Assembly (NCBI GenBank): GCA_036245805.1
Contig: BTRK01000003.1
Span: 620,001 to 684,000 of the forward strand
Direction of reading: 5' to 3'
Length of the DNA: 64,000 bases
Source: Pristionchus mayeri
Taxonomy: Eukaryota > Nematoda > Chromadorea > Rhabditida > Neodiplogasteridae
Each line of letters begins with the position of its first letter. Position 1 is the stretch's first letter. The notes below the pieces were generated by a model. It worked only from the letters and a program-made list of their open reading frames with translations, was not told where the DNA came from and ran no database searches. The translations under genes were made by a program, and so were the position numbers. Below are positions 1 through 10,929 of the stretch, one piece after another.

Positions 1-966
1 CTTAACTTGGGGTGTTTTCTCCCACCAGCTTAACTTGGGGTGTTTTCTCCCACCAGCTTAACTTGGGGTGTTTTCTCCCACCAGCTTAACTTGGGGTGTT
101 TTCTCCCACCAGCTTAACTTGGGGTGTTTTCTCCCACCAGCTTAACTTGGGGTGTTTTCTCCCACCAGCTTAACTTGGGGTGTTTTCTCCCACCAGCTTA
201 ACTTGGGGTGTTTTCTCCCACCAGCTTAACTTGGGGTGTTTTCTCCCACCAGCTTAACTTGGGGTGTTTTCTCCCACCAGCTTAACTTGGGGTGTTTTCT
301 CCCACCAGCTTAACTTGGGGTGTTTTCTCCCACCAGCTTAACTTGGGGTGTTTTCTCCCACCAGCTTAACTTGGGGTGTTTTCTCCTACCAGCTTAACTT
401 GGGGTGTTTTCTCCCACCAGCTTAACTTGGGGTGTTTTCTCCTACCAGCTTAACTTGGGGTGTTTTCTCCCACCAGCTTAACTTGGGGTGTTTTCTCCTA
501 CCAGCTTAACTTGGGGTGTTTTCTCCCACCAGCTTAACTTGGGGTGTTTTCTCCCACCAGCTTAACTTGGGGTGTTTTCTCCCACCAGCTTAACTTGGGG
601 TGTTTTCTCCCACCAGCTTAACTTGGGGTGTTTTCTCCCACCAGCTTAACTTGGGGTGTTTTCTCCCACCAGCTTAACTTGGGGTGTTTTCTCCCACCAG
701 CTTAACTTGGGGTGTTTTCTCCTACCAGCTTAACTTGGGGTGTTTTCTCCCACCAGCTTAACTTGGGGTGTTTTCTCCTACCAGCTTAACTTGGGGTGTT
801 TTCTCCCACCAGCTTAACTTGGGGTGTTTTCTCCCACCAGCTTAACTTGGGGTGTTTTCTCCCACCAGCTTAACTTGGGGTGTTTTCTCCCACCAGCTTA
901 ACTTGGGGTGTTTTCTCCACCAGCTTAACTTGGGGTGTTTTCTCCCACCAGCTTAACTTGGGGTGT
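1..966. repeat. 28-bp minisatellite array, about 34 copies
   Basis: The unit starts CTTAACTTGGGGTG and ends CCCACCAG, and it repeats head to tail from the first base of the window, so the array probably continues to the left. Copies are nearly identical. Several units carry C-to-T at unit position 23 (CCTACCAG instead of CCCACCAG), at times alternating with the major type, which points to higher-order shuffling by unequal exchange. One unit near 915 has lost one C (27 bp). The array ends near 966, where the last unit decays into unique sequence. There are no spacers, so this is not a CRISPR array. Confidence 0.98.
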
Positions 967-2425
967 CTTTATTCACCAAAACTCATAGATCAGGAAAATG
1001 TTAGGTGGAATTTTAGGCTCGGGTGAGCTTGTGGGGTGGGGGATGTGTTGCAGTTATGTGTAGCAGTTGTGTGTATTTCCACACTTGGACACATGCGATT
1101 TGCTAGCTTTTGGTCCGTAGCATAGGCAGCTTGTCTTTCGAATGTTGTGAAAGGTGAGCTGAGTGGACTCTTTTGCAAGCACAGAGTAAAGGGATTGCCA
1201 GAGATGTCAGACAACGGTAAAGTTAATGGAAGTTGAAACTACATCCAGTTGAATTTCCCAATCGCATATGAAGCTGTGCATGCTTCTCGGAGTGAAAGGT
1301 GAATCGAATGGGCACGTTTGCAGGCTGGGAGTAATGTAATATCTCAGCTGGGAGTGAAGGCCAGTCTGAGAAGTAATTATGTAAATTGGCCAGATAATGA
1401 ATACAGTGAAGCGATGCCACACGCAGTTTCATATGTTGAGATTTAGGAAGTAGCGAGCAATCACCTGACTCTCTTGAGTTTGCACGCTCTCTCGCCGGTC
1501 AGAGATTGCGAAGTTAGATCATTTTGGCGGTCAGCCACATGTTCAAATTGTATCGACTGATCATAATTTTCCCAAAATGCAGGGTTTAAGCAGGTGTATT
1601 CGCTGAATGAGTCTAGGCAAACTACTGTTTCGTAATACCTATCCTGTGGATTAGTCGTTTGATTAAAACCTCCAATCAAATCTATTTCCAACCTTATAGG
1701 AAGAGATGATCTCGAGAACAATTTGTTTTGACTACATGACACAAAATAAGCGACGTGTAGTCTCGCTCTTCACTCAATACTTGGGAAATTCTCTCGTGAA
1801 ATTTCTCGTCATCCTTCACTAACTATTTAGCTGGTCGTTAGTCCCAGCTGAGATTTCTCCTTACTCTCTGTCTGCAGAAGAGACCACTCACTTCTCCTTT
1901 CGCAACCTTCAGAGAAAAACCTCACTCTGCATAGACTCAAAAGGGAGATGAAATCTAGATAATCGTTTGTGTCCGGATGTGAAAGTATATGTGCACATTA
2001 GTGAACACTAAGCTCCGCCAATAATATGGGCGATTCATCTGGGAGACCTGGGAATTGGAGCTCGTATTGTGCATGGTTTTGGAAACATGCAATGCGCTTA
2101 CGCTCATGCTCAACAATTTAATATTTGGTTTAGGCTTAGTCTCCAATAAAGGCAGGAACGCATTTGCTGACTTGCATCTGCAACGCCTAGACACTCTGGT
2201 TTCCTGGTCTCAAACCTCTCTCTCAGTCTCCACTCAATTTCGGCGGGGCGACAAAGTTTTCTGGAACTAATGATTATAAATGTGCTTGCGAGACCTTAGA
2301 GCCAAGAGTCAAGAGTCAAGACCAATTTGCAGGAAGTCGCATTTGCAAGATACAATAGCTACTTGTCATCACTAAAATCAAAAACATACATAACGTACAA
2401 TTTTCTCCATATCGCTCTCCAACCA
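967..2425. other. Intergenic, no supported gene
   Basis: There are only short reading frames without recognisable domains or a consistent exon structure. Around 1455-1510 lies a fragment of a dispersed CT-rich hairpin repeat (TGACTCTC, then TTTGCACGCTCTCTC, then GGTCAGAGA), better preserved at 31106-31196. Confidence 0.5.
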
Positions 2426-3463
2426 CAGGGTGCGGAGAAAGTATGGCAACATGGATTTAACCATGAATTTTCTTTCAAATCCATCGCACACTTTTGAAAC
2501 GGTACACGGTATCTATCAGAGATAGTAGGAACATAACAACAAGAAGTTACTCGATTTGACCTCCTTTGGCCTTGATGACAGCCTTGCCATTCACTCGATG
2601 GAATGAAGTCGGGAAGATGCCTTGGCACCAGGTCTGGGTGAGTTTTGCGGAATGAGCAGGGGCAGAATCTTGCTAGAAGGTCCAATGTCGCCCTTTGAAG
2701 TGGGAACGTGACCAAGGAAGAAGGGTCTTCTCCAGGATCTCCTTGATGTTATAGTGCTTGTTCATTTTGGCACCGGGCTTGACGAAAACAAGGGGAGTCT
2801 CGCCGGTGGAACACACTCCTGCCCAAACCATCACTGACTGCGGGTGCGAAACTCGAGAGACGGTTCTGCCTCTGGCGTTGGCTTGCTCGGCAGACTGGGC
2901 GATCACTCTCGTATTCTGACGAAGATCTTCTCATCCGAGTAGACAGTCGTAAGATGCTCGGCCCTCGCCAGGAGCTTCTTGCATCTCTTCAGTCTCTTTT
3001 CCTTGTGAATGGTAGTCAGACCATGGCCGTTTCGCATCTTGTAAGGGTGAGACATGAGTCCAGAATGGACGATCTTGCGGACATGCTCGTCAATCCCGAG
3101 GTCATGGGCCATCTTCCTCATAGATCTCTTGGATTGCGTTCAACTCGCTTCTGCACGATTTTCTTGTTCTTCTGAGTGACAGCGGAGTGAGCTCTGCCCA
3201 TTATAGGATGGTCCTTAGTCGTGGTCGGACGGGAAACCCGTAGTTTCTTCGAGATTTCAGCTGGTCTCTCTCCAGTAGTCCAAAGGTCAATAATTGATTG
3301 CCGGAACTGGTGGGGTCGAACCATGATTAGGGGAAACTATTTGAAGTGCGCGTTGAATACCTCTTACTATTTGCTAAATCGTGTTATAACATTTATTAAC
3401 AGGTTTCCAGGAATATGAAATATTTGAGTTCAAACTTTGTTTCCATACTTTCTCCGCATCCTG
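2426..3463 (-). mobile_element. Defective Tc1/mariner-like DNA transposon
   Basis: The element is bounded by imperfect terminal inverted repeats of about 24-26 bp, left CAGGGTGCGGAGAAAGTATG and right its complement with one mismatch (CAGGATGCGG...). A TA follows the right end; the left flank is CA rather than TA, so a clean TA target duplication is not visible. The interior holds one degenerate transposase frame on the minus strand. Seen directly: the repeats and the broken frame. Known: Tc1/mariner elements carry one transposase between short inverted repeats and insert at TA. Confidence 0.8.
2547..3324 (-). pseudogene. Tc1/mariner transposase pseudogene
   Basis: Read from 3324 downwards it starts with a helix-turn-helix segment (MVRPHQFRQSIIDLW). 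It continues in other frames through the mariner signatures SDEKIF (first catalytic Asp), SVMVWAGV, and QDSAPAH (second catalytic Asp), to the usual C-terminal tail AKGGQIE. Breaks: one frameshift near 3121 and one near 2905, a stop (TAG) just before QDSAPAH where a Gln is expected, and a deletion between TWCQGIFP and the tail. That deletion removes the block that normally holds the third catalytic acidic residue. It cannot encode an active enzyme; non-autonomous mobilisation through its ends remains possible. Confidence 0.9.
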
Positions 3464-4292
3464 TAGATAATTGTATCAAGTGGGCATATGCGGTGAATTT
3501 GTCAGCTCTAGATTATTCAATATCAATGGAAATATGTAAAGCATTGGGAAATGGGAAAAGTTGTGAACTTCGACAGGAATTAAATTAAATAAAATAAATT
3601 TGATTTAATCCCAGAAGATAATAATTCAGGTCACGCTTTCCTCAGCGTTATTCATCGAGCAGTAGAGCGGCGAGACAAGGTGGGGAACTGAAATAACGAT
3701 GTCCCAAATTCAGAAATATTGCCGCCCAGCTACCCGTCAGATGTAGTGTGGAGACGACGGGATCGTTTGCGCAATTTCAGCGTCGGATTATGCTTTTCTG
3801 AAGACAATATCCCATTTATCGCTCTTTCGTTCTTCGTCATCAGACTAGCGGCAAAAACATAACCGCAAATAAAATTGTGAATTTCATAATATTTCTGATC
3901 AGTGTTATTGCGAATAATCTTTATGCGCTTACCAATATATTATCTTATAGCTTACTAAAATAGACAATTCACAAATGTGCATTGTGACTATAGTAGAAAG
4001 TAATTTTGAATACTACTCATTGGACAATAACTCGGGAAGAGGGGAGCAAATTTGCTCGCACTTCGAAGAAGGCGATCGAGCCGAATTTTCCCTTTATGCT
4101 CCCAGAATCAACGCGACGATCATTCCGTAGAGACCGAGGACCTGCAGATTGTATGTCAGATGATTTTGGTATAGGCTTATCCTCCATCTCCCTCCCGCCT
4201 ATTAATTTTGTTCTGATCATATTAAGACACGACTATTGAGTAAGATGGATGAAAAAAACTGAAGTATAATTCTCTCGAACCTTACATTTTTC
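3464..4292. other. Intergenic, no supported gene
   Basis: AT-rich sequence with only shadow-length reading frames. A missing last exon of the V-ATPase gene was looked for here and not found. Confidence 0.45.
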
Positions 4293-6008
4293 TCACTCTG
4301 CTAATGGATTGAGGACCATTGATCGAAGTGCGACAATTACCTCGGAGAAGATGAGAATGAGTATCATTCCAACGAAGAGTCTCGGTTGCTGGGCATTTCC
4401 TCGAACTCCCGCGTCTCCCACAATTCCGATCGCGTAGCCCGCACCTGTAAGCCAAATTCAGATTATGAATTTTCTGCACACACATTTTTGACGAGCATCA
4501 TTCGAAGTACGTTTCTTACAAAATTAGGACAGATAGGGTAAATGTGAGTTCTACTGCCGCTGCAATCGCTAGTGGCGTGACTTATCCCCCCCCCTCCGTA
4601 TTTCAAATACCGGGTGCACTGATACGATTATCGTCATACATACTGTTTACACAACATTACGCGTCTTTTGGTGAGAATGCGGGAGATGAAGAGGTTAGCG
4701 AGCATAGTGCAGTAACGACTAATTGCGAATTTTGCGTGCAAAAAGAGGCTGCGACCCGAATTAAAAAACCATGATAGATTACCGAGCCCGCAGAGGCCGC
4801 AAGTGAGGCCGGCGGCGAGATGGGAGAAGCCCTTGTAGAGATCGTATTCACCAGATGACGTCGGCTTCACCTTAAAGTAATTCGGTTTATCAGCTCTTTT
4901 TCTGCACAAAATTCGCAAATAGTCGTTGCGGCGTTCTGCAAGAGATTCTAAAATGAAGATAAGGTGAGCTGATTTTCTCACCTTGTTCCTGAGCACCATC
5001 GCCACCACCAGACCGTAGATTCCTCGCAAGCAATCAATATTTATCTTGATATTCTGATCGAGAATGATCGAGAATGCCAGACTTAAATTTAAACCATCCA
5101 TGGCGGTGGACACCCATCGATAAAATGCGATGATTGTCTCTTTCCCATGTGTACAGTAGAGACCGCCAATCAAATATATTCGATATGCGAATGACGAGAC
5201 ATGAGGTGATATTCGAAATTATCGTTATTCGATTGACCGGCCAATTGAATAGAATTCTAATCGATTGGCGAGGATAATTGATTGGCCAATCGAATATTCA
5301 TTCGATTGAGCAATAAAATATTGACTAATACAAGGAGAGACGGAGAATGAAAATGAATCGAATATGGAAATGATAGGGAGAGTGGCTATTCGAATGACAA
5401 AGGACATTTTGGGTCAATTGAATAGTGATTTCAATATTCGATTGGCCAATTGTTTGGCGGTCTCTAGTGTACAGCATAGATGATTGTTATTCTCTACTTA
5501 CCGATGATTCCGGCCATGATAACGGGGATGACGGATTTCATGATGAGCTCGGGTCGCATCACGCCCATCGAACAAATGCCCGTGGCCGATTTCGCCGTGC
5601 CGTAAGCCGCTCCTGAAATGACGTCGGCTTGTTGATTGATGCAAGCGTTCCAGCCATCTGGGTCAATTCTACGCATTTACAGTCATTTTTGTCTTCTACA
5701 CTTTTACGCCATTTACAGCAGTAAGGAAACTAACAAGCTGTGCATTTTAGTGCATAATCGTATGCATGATGGCAATGTCATCATAAAAAGTAAAGGTGCC
5801 GCTACATCAAGCGATTTACGCTAGGTGGAGGAATTCGCCTGTTGAGATGAAGAAAGTTTTGGATCTTTGATAAATAATAATAATAAATATGAATAAAATA
5901 CAGGAACTAGCCTAGGACGGTGAATACTTGGGCCGAGGCTGCGCCCATGAAGCCGAAGAAGGGCGCATAGGCAGCCTTCTCAGCTGCATCCAAATCGTAC
6001 GAAGACAT
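4293..6008 (-). CDS. V-type ATPase 16-kDa proteolipid subunit c (VHA-2/3-like)
   Basis: Membrane rotor subunit of the vacuolar proton pump. Exons on the minus strand: 6008-5912, 5612-5502, 5022-4982, 4870-4783, 4444-4341, with open reading to a TGA at 4293. The protein shows the family signatures [83 protein letters not shown] and ILILIFSE, whose Glu is the proton carrier of helix 4. Start chosen at MSSYDL; CTACAG directly precedes the ATG and may be a trans-splice site. Oddities: intron 1 uses a GC donor (G|GCTAGT). After the essential Glu the expected LGLYGM block is absent and the reading VIVAL runs to a stop, giving 162 aa. Either the C-terminus is altered or the last exon lies elsewhere. 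Intron 2 holds a MITE, and exon 4 lies between inverted repeat arms. Confidence 0.9.
4713..4928. repeat. Inverted MITE arms flanking one V-ATPase exon
   Basis: 35-bp arms at 4713-4747 and 4894-4928 are inverted copies of each other with few mismatches (core CGACTAATTGCGAATTTTG). They are spaced almost symmetrically around the 88-nt exon at 4783-4870. The same motif forms the ends of the MITE at 10778-10929. The right arm lies in an intron only about 110 nt long and makes up much of it. Confidence 0.75.
5151..5472. mobile_element. MITE in V-ATPase intron 2
   Basis: The ends are inverted repeats, left GTACAGTAGAGACCGCC and right GGCGGTCTCTAGTGTAC. The interior is AT-rich and repetitive (ATTCGATTGGCCAAT variants) and has no coding capacity. 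It lies wholly inside the intron between 5501 and 5023. Confidence 0.75.
5785..5832 (+). repeat. Fragment of the AGGTAAAGGTG repeat family
   Basis: It matches the left part of the 98-bp family described at 8089-8186 (AAAGGTGCCGCTACATCAAG, GCGATTTACGCTAGGTGG) and lies inside V-ATPase intron 1. Confidence 0.6.
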
Positions 6009-6364
6009 CTGTAGAGAATTCATAAACAACCTTAGTTGGCAATGACATCAAGAGTTGTCATCAACACCACCCCAGAATGAGAACGATAACGATATGACTA
6101 AGGACGACGCGACATTGAAAGTTCTGCATGTGAGGCCATGGGTTAGAATGATTCAGATTTCCCTTATCGGAGCCATTTTATACTAGATTGTGATGATTAA
6201 GATTGTAAGAGGGAGAGAGGGGGGGGGGCGGAGCTTGAGAGTGAAATAAAGAAATGTCATGTGTCTATTCAGATAAGAGGCCGCGAAATCCATCCGTTTA
6301 TATTGTATAATGTAACATATAATCGTTAACAGAAAGGACGGAGCTCATTTTCACTCACGGGAAC

Positions 6365-7037
6365 ATGCTGAGACTTCTATTTATTATTCTCGCTGCCAGC
6401 GTTGGTAAAAACGCAAGTTTGAAATGGATTCCAATTCAATCTCTTTACAGAAATTGCTCGCGCCTCGGTTCATCACGGAAATGAAATTCTCGATTGCAAG
6501 CCTGATAACGGAGGGAATGTTGAACTCGCGAACTATTTCGTCTACCAATTCGGTTGTTCCTTCAGGAGCACACTATTTCAAAATTTGTAGCACTTTGAGT
6601 TCGTAATTCGGGCCGTCATCTTCATTTTTCCCACGCGAGAGTTATGAAATGAAGAGACGGCGACGCGAATTACAAAAGGAACAAATTAAAGCAGATGAAT
6701 GACACAGACATATTTTCAGAGTGGATGTACGTGTACATTTACCTCTGCTCAGCGATTACCGCGACAATTTTCTACAGAACAACAGCGAATCTGCCACTAC
6801 AGCATTACCAGCTTGGTGGTACGTACGATCGAGTAAATAATAGCATGGAATCCATTTTGGTAGGGCTTCAATCTGATTGGTATGTATATCTTGAGCAATG
6901 GAAATCGTGATCCCTGGGCGTTAGAAAAACACGTGTTTGGTTGCACAGTCTCTAACATCAATCACTGCTCCTGAAAAAAAATATACTAAAAGAACAAACG
7001 TGTAATTTCTTTGCAGAATGAGAAACATCAATGGTGA
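6365..7037 (+). CDS. Small secreted Cys-containing peptide, tentative model
   Basis: No family is recognised. Exon 1 (6365-6404) encodes a hydrophobic signal-like start, MLRLLFIILAASV, followed by a GT donor. Exon 2 begins at 6451 after TTTACAG and reads EIARASVHHGNEILDCKPDN. It stays open to a TAG at 6588. Alternatively a weak donor after 6539 joins it in phase to 6720-6818 (SGCTCTFTSAQ...ICHYSITSLV, three Cys) and to a last exon 7017-7037 ending in TGA. The first version gives about 60 aa, the second about 80 aa with four Cys. The 4.45-kb duplication begins inside exon 2 at 6507, so the downstream copy lacks the signal peptide. A 7TM-like reading of 6695-6910 is considered a shadow. Confidence 0.45.
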
Positions 7038-7245
7038 CCAACCAAGGAACACAACTCCCTTCGCCTTAGAAGTTCTTCATAACTCCTATTTTTTCCATAC
7101 GTTGTTGCTAATTCTTTGATATTCAATTGTACGTATAAATACAATTCACATTTTAATAAACTCACACATTGATAATGAGTAAATTGCAATATGTTTTTAT
7201 TCGTCGAAACAACGGATAGGGTCGACTGCGGAAGGATTAAAGTGC

Positions 7246-8412
7246 ATATGAGGCCGTTTACCTAAGAATCGAGCAGATTTGGAGAGATCTGGCACAGCTC
7301 ATAAAATGTCGATTCGCCGTAACTCTGTGGTTTGAGGTTATTTGAGGTGCTGAAAACGGTGGGCATATTCATTTTGCCCTCAGAGTCTTCGTTGGCTCCA
7401 GATGACGCCACGTCGAAAACACATTTCATATTATTACTTTGCTCTAAAATGCGCTAAAATTACGCGAGTAAGGTTTCCGAGGTGGAATTTCACGCTGATT
7501 ACTCCTATCAAATTATTTTTTCAATTTTTTTTTTTGAATTTTTAAAATAAACTTTAGAAATCTATCTTTTCTCAGAGGCAAAAGTGACCTTAGCAATTGT
7601 TGTTGTTGTTTGAGAGCAGGAATGTGGTTCAATGATGGATTGATAAGCTGATTGGGCAGGCTCCATTGTACCCAACCCGCTATCCCCAAGATATGCTGGG
7701 AATAGTGAAGATGAGCTCTTCAATTTCATTCCGTTGTCACGCAGCGCTATTACGTGTGTTGTTTGTCATGCACCCACCACACCTCATTATGCATTGTACA
7801 CAATCTGTAACTGGCTACATTGAACCCAATCCGTAACGTATTACATAGTACATGATCTGTAACCGACTACATTGTACCTAATCCATAGCCATCAATATAT
7901 GCTGTGAAAAGAGGAGGGGAACTGGGCAGGGGGAGCTCGTGAATTGCATACCGCTGTCACGTAGCGCTATCATGATTGTTGTTTGTCATGGGACCCATCG
8001 CACCTAAGGGTGCAATGTACCCGATCCGTATCCGGCTACATTGTACCCAGTCCATAACGATCAAGACATGCTGTGAAAGCGGAAAAAAGGTAAAGGTAAA
8101 GGTGCAGCCACGTGAAGCGATTTTACAGTCGTAAACGACTACGCTAGGTGGTGTAGTGCGGTGAGGCCGACTACTGCTAGGACTACGTAAAGCGGAAAGT
8201 AACTAATCAAATTCCATCCATTGGTGTATACCACAACGCTCCTCATGCGACAAGACTGGAATCATGAACAATGATATCTCTCTGAGGGCAAAATGAATAT
8301 GCCCACCGTTTTCAGCACCTCAAATAACCTCAAACCACAGAGTTACGGCGAATCGACATTTTATGAGCTGTGCCGGCACTTGCTTGATTCTTAGGCAAAC
8401 GGCCTCATATAT
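7246..8412. repeat. Element bounded by about 130-bp inverted repeats
   Basis: 7246-7385 and 8280-8412 are inverted copies (the core runs from CTCTGAGGGCAAAATG to GAGCTGTGCC, then an indel, then GATTCTTAGGTAAACGGCC). They enclose the left arm of the 677-bp hairpin, so two inverted repeats are interleaved. The second tandem copy is at 11699-12865. Probably a MITE-like or composite foldback element. Confidence 0.75.
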
Positions 8413-9428
8413 CTTGCTATCTGCACATTTGAGCCAAAATACCGTCGGATTGAAGCTGATTTTCAGTCATATTTTTAATTTGTTTTTATTTTCTTGAATA
8501 TGTTATATAAATGAAGAAAACAAATTTGCGCGAAAGGAGAAGTATGAATCCTATAAAGCTAGCGTGTTTTCAAGTGGGTATTCCATGTTGTCATATTAAA
8601 CTATCAACGTCCGATTTCAATGTGTGAACACGGTTATACGAACACGGTTATTATATCAAGTTACAAATTATGCACCCTTGCTGTGAAAACTCCAATTCAA
8701 ACCGTTCCTCCTTTCATTTATGTTCAACTACGACGCAACACTTTCTTTCATGATATCATTGTTCATGATTCCAGTCTTGTCGCATGAGGAGCGTTGTGGT
8801 ATACACCAATGGATGGAATTTGATTAGTTACTTTCCGCTTTACGTAGTCCTAGCAGTAGTCGGCCTCACCGCACTACACCACCTAGCGTAGTCGTTTACG
8901 ACTGTAAAATCGCTTCACGTGGCTGCACCTTTACCTTTACCTTTTTTCCGCTTTCACAGCATGTCTTGATCGTTATGGACTGGGTACAATGTAGCCGGAT
9001 ACGGATCGGGTACATTGCACCCTTAGGTGCGATGGGTCCCATGACAAACAACAATCATGATAGCGCTACGTGACAGCGGTATGCAATTCACGAGCTCCCC
9101 CTGCCCAGTTCCCCTCCTCTTTTCACAGCATATATTGATGGCTATGGATTAGGTACAATGTAGTCGGTTACAGATCATGTACTATGTAATACGTTACGGA
9201 TTGGGTTCAATGTAGCCAGTTACAGATTGTGTACAATGCATAATGAGGTGTGGTGGGTGCATGACAAACAACACACGTAATAGCGCTGCGTGACAATGGA
9301 ATGAAATTGAAGAGCTCATCTTCACTATTCCCAGCATATCTTGGGGATAGCGGGTTGGGTACAATGGAGCCTGCCCAATCAGCTTATCAATCCATCATTG
9401 AACCACATTCCTGCTCTCAAACAACAAC
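7602..9428. repeat. 677-bp near-perfect inverted repeat (giant hairpin)
   Basis: The left arm 7602-8278 and right arm 8752-9428 pair base for base about a fixed centre (positions sum to 17030) without any indel noticed. One mismatch was seen, at 9293. The spacer is 473 bp. Each arm includes a copy of the 98-bp AGGTAAAGGTG repeat and several diverged internal blocks that read like rows of TACATTGTACCCAATCCGTAAC. No coding sequence was recognised in it. Confidence 0.95.
8089..8186 (+). repeat. AGGTAAAGGTG dispersed repeat, reference copy
   Basis: A 98-bp unit: GGTAAAGGTGCAGCCACGTG, then GCGATTTTACAGTCGTAAAC, then CTACGCTAGGTGGTGTAGTG, ending near GGACTAC. Inverted at 8844-8941. Repeated at 12542-12639 and 13297-13394 in the duplication. 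Diverged copies lie at 36411-36499, 36781-36872 and 48098-48416, with a fragment at 5785-5832. Confidence 0.85.
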
Positions 9429-10320
9429 TGCTAGGAAAAGAAATTTTAAAAAGCCACCAATTTTCGAATAAACACAGCTGGAAACAAGACAATTTTAAAA
9501 TCAGAAATTGAGCGTTTGCAACGACTCTGTGCGAATAAGAAAGCAGCCCGGAATCGCCTTTTTCCTTTGCAAGTTTTAGTACTCCCAACAGTAACACAAT
9601 TCTGTGGCTACCATCCGACAACGATCGAGTTCAGTACGTTATGCATACCTAACAAACATATGAAAATTAAGTCGGAATCGTAGTTTTATGACCCAAATCG
9701 TTATGTTCTCATATTGTATTTTCAAAAACGGAGGTACATTCAACTGTTTGAGGAATACATGGCAGGAAGAATGGGCTAGCGAGAACTGATTCTCTACAAT
9801 ATATACGATATCAGCCTGCAGATCCACCCAAACCACGGGGGTTAAGAAATAGGTCAGAAATCGCCCACCACGTGCACACAACACGGGCGGTAGCCTCACG
9901 CATAGGTCGCTGATAACCTCAGGACAGACTGAACGCAGAATTGGCGCGGGGTGGCAAACCAGCCTTGCTTGGATGCCTCAACTTACGTTTACGTTTACGT
10001 TTTAGAGATTGGTGAAGGATCTGAAAGTGATGATGGGCTGGAGTAACGAGTGATACTGTGTGATATCATCGACATTTCCAATAATAAGATCACATTATTG
10101 ATTCTAACGACTATCTTCACGTCGCTGTCTTTCGTCTTCATCGGCTGCGCGACTATGTCAGAATGTAAACGTTTTTACTAACATCAGATGCACAATTATG
10201 GAGCGTTAAATCATGAATCAGTAATGTTGCAGATATAATAGCAGATAGTCAGCACAAAGCAATAATCATGGTATGAATTACAAATATAATAGTTTGAAAT
10301 TTTCATTTTAGATTGAATGA
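9429..10320. other. No supported gene (and its copy 13882-14773)
   Basis: Two minus-strand frames of 80-86 codons at 9379-9899 have no signal, domain or splice context and are judged random. Near 10000-10200 there is a diverged repeat of the PDZ 3' end flank (compare GATTCTAACGACTATCTTCACG with GATTCTCACGACCATCATCACG at 10333), that is, a small local duplication. Confidence 0.45.
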
Positions 10321-10739
10321 TCACTCCTTCTTGATTCTCACGACCATCATCACGTCGTTGTCTCTCGTCTTCATCAGCTGCTTGACTACTCTTTCCGGGA
10401 GCAAGAAGAGATCGACGCCGTTGATGCTCACGATCTCGTCTCCGTCCTAAATGATCGTAATTATGCAAATGATGACCTAATTAAGTAAAATATGTTCGCG
10501 AGAAAATCGATATTTTAAATAAATGAAATTACCTTGAGCCCGCCCTTGTCAGCCGGTCCGCCAGGAGTGACCTGAATATCGAGATTTGTCATGGTATTTA
10601 GCCATTCGTACATCGAGATTTCTCACTGTCCCATCCGTACCTTCGACACTTTCCAGTAAAAAAGGCTTTGCTTATGCGTGAATCCATAATCGACGTCACC
10701 TTTGCCTAGCCAGACGAAACGTTCAAATCTCTGCTTCCC
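10321..10739 (-). pseudogene. PDZ gene fragment (last three exons only)
   Basis: Duplicate of the last three exons of the gene at 14774-16609: 10739-10641 (KGDVDYGFTHKQS), 10571-10533 (VTPGGPADKGGLK), 10446-10321 (GDEIVSINGVDLF ... to TGA). The 5' exons that encode the N-terminus and both membrane segments were not copied, because the duplication ends in the upstream intron. Splice sites are intact, so a cryptic transcript could still give a free PDZ domain. It is classed here as a truncated copy. Confidence 0.85.
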
Positions 10740-10777
10740 CTGAAAGTTCGTAATTCATATAACCGTCCAATTTCTTC

Positions 10778-10929
10778 ACAAAATTCGCAACAAGTGGTTG
10801 CGGCGTTCTGCAAGAGTTATGATCTCTTCATTTCTCCCTTTTTTCGGCCTGTCGATCAGGGATAGAGGGGAACGAAGATAGATATCAGAACTCTTGCAGA
10901 GCGCCGCAACGACTAATTGCTAATTTTGT
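10778..10929. mobile_element. 152-bp MITE (second copy 15231-15382)
   Basis: Inverted ends of 41 bp: ACAAAATTCGCAACAAGTGG at the left and its diverged complement ending GCTAATTTTGT at the right; the interior is non-coding. The copy at 15231-15382 fills most of the 227-nt intron between exons 4 and 5 of the PDZ gene. Related single arms occur in the V-ATPase introns and near 43150. Confidence 0.8.

Noticed and set aside
1..966. CRISPR-like regular repeat
   Set aside because: Units are directly abutting with no unique spacers and the surroundings are eukaryotic.
6695..6910. 71-codon frame with membrane-like residues (also at 11148-11363)
   Set aside because: It crosses an acceptor and a donor that fit another reading frame, and its duplication only reflects the 4.45-kb tandem copy.
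9379..9899. Minus-strand frames of 80 and 86 codons, duplicated at 13832-14352
   Set aside because: No domain, signal peptide or splice evidence; part of the first lies in the inverted-repeat arm. Repetition is due to the segmental duplication.
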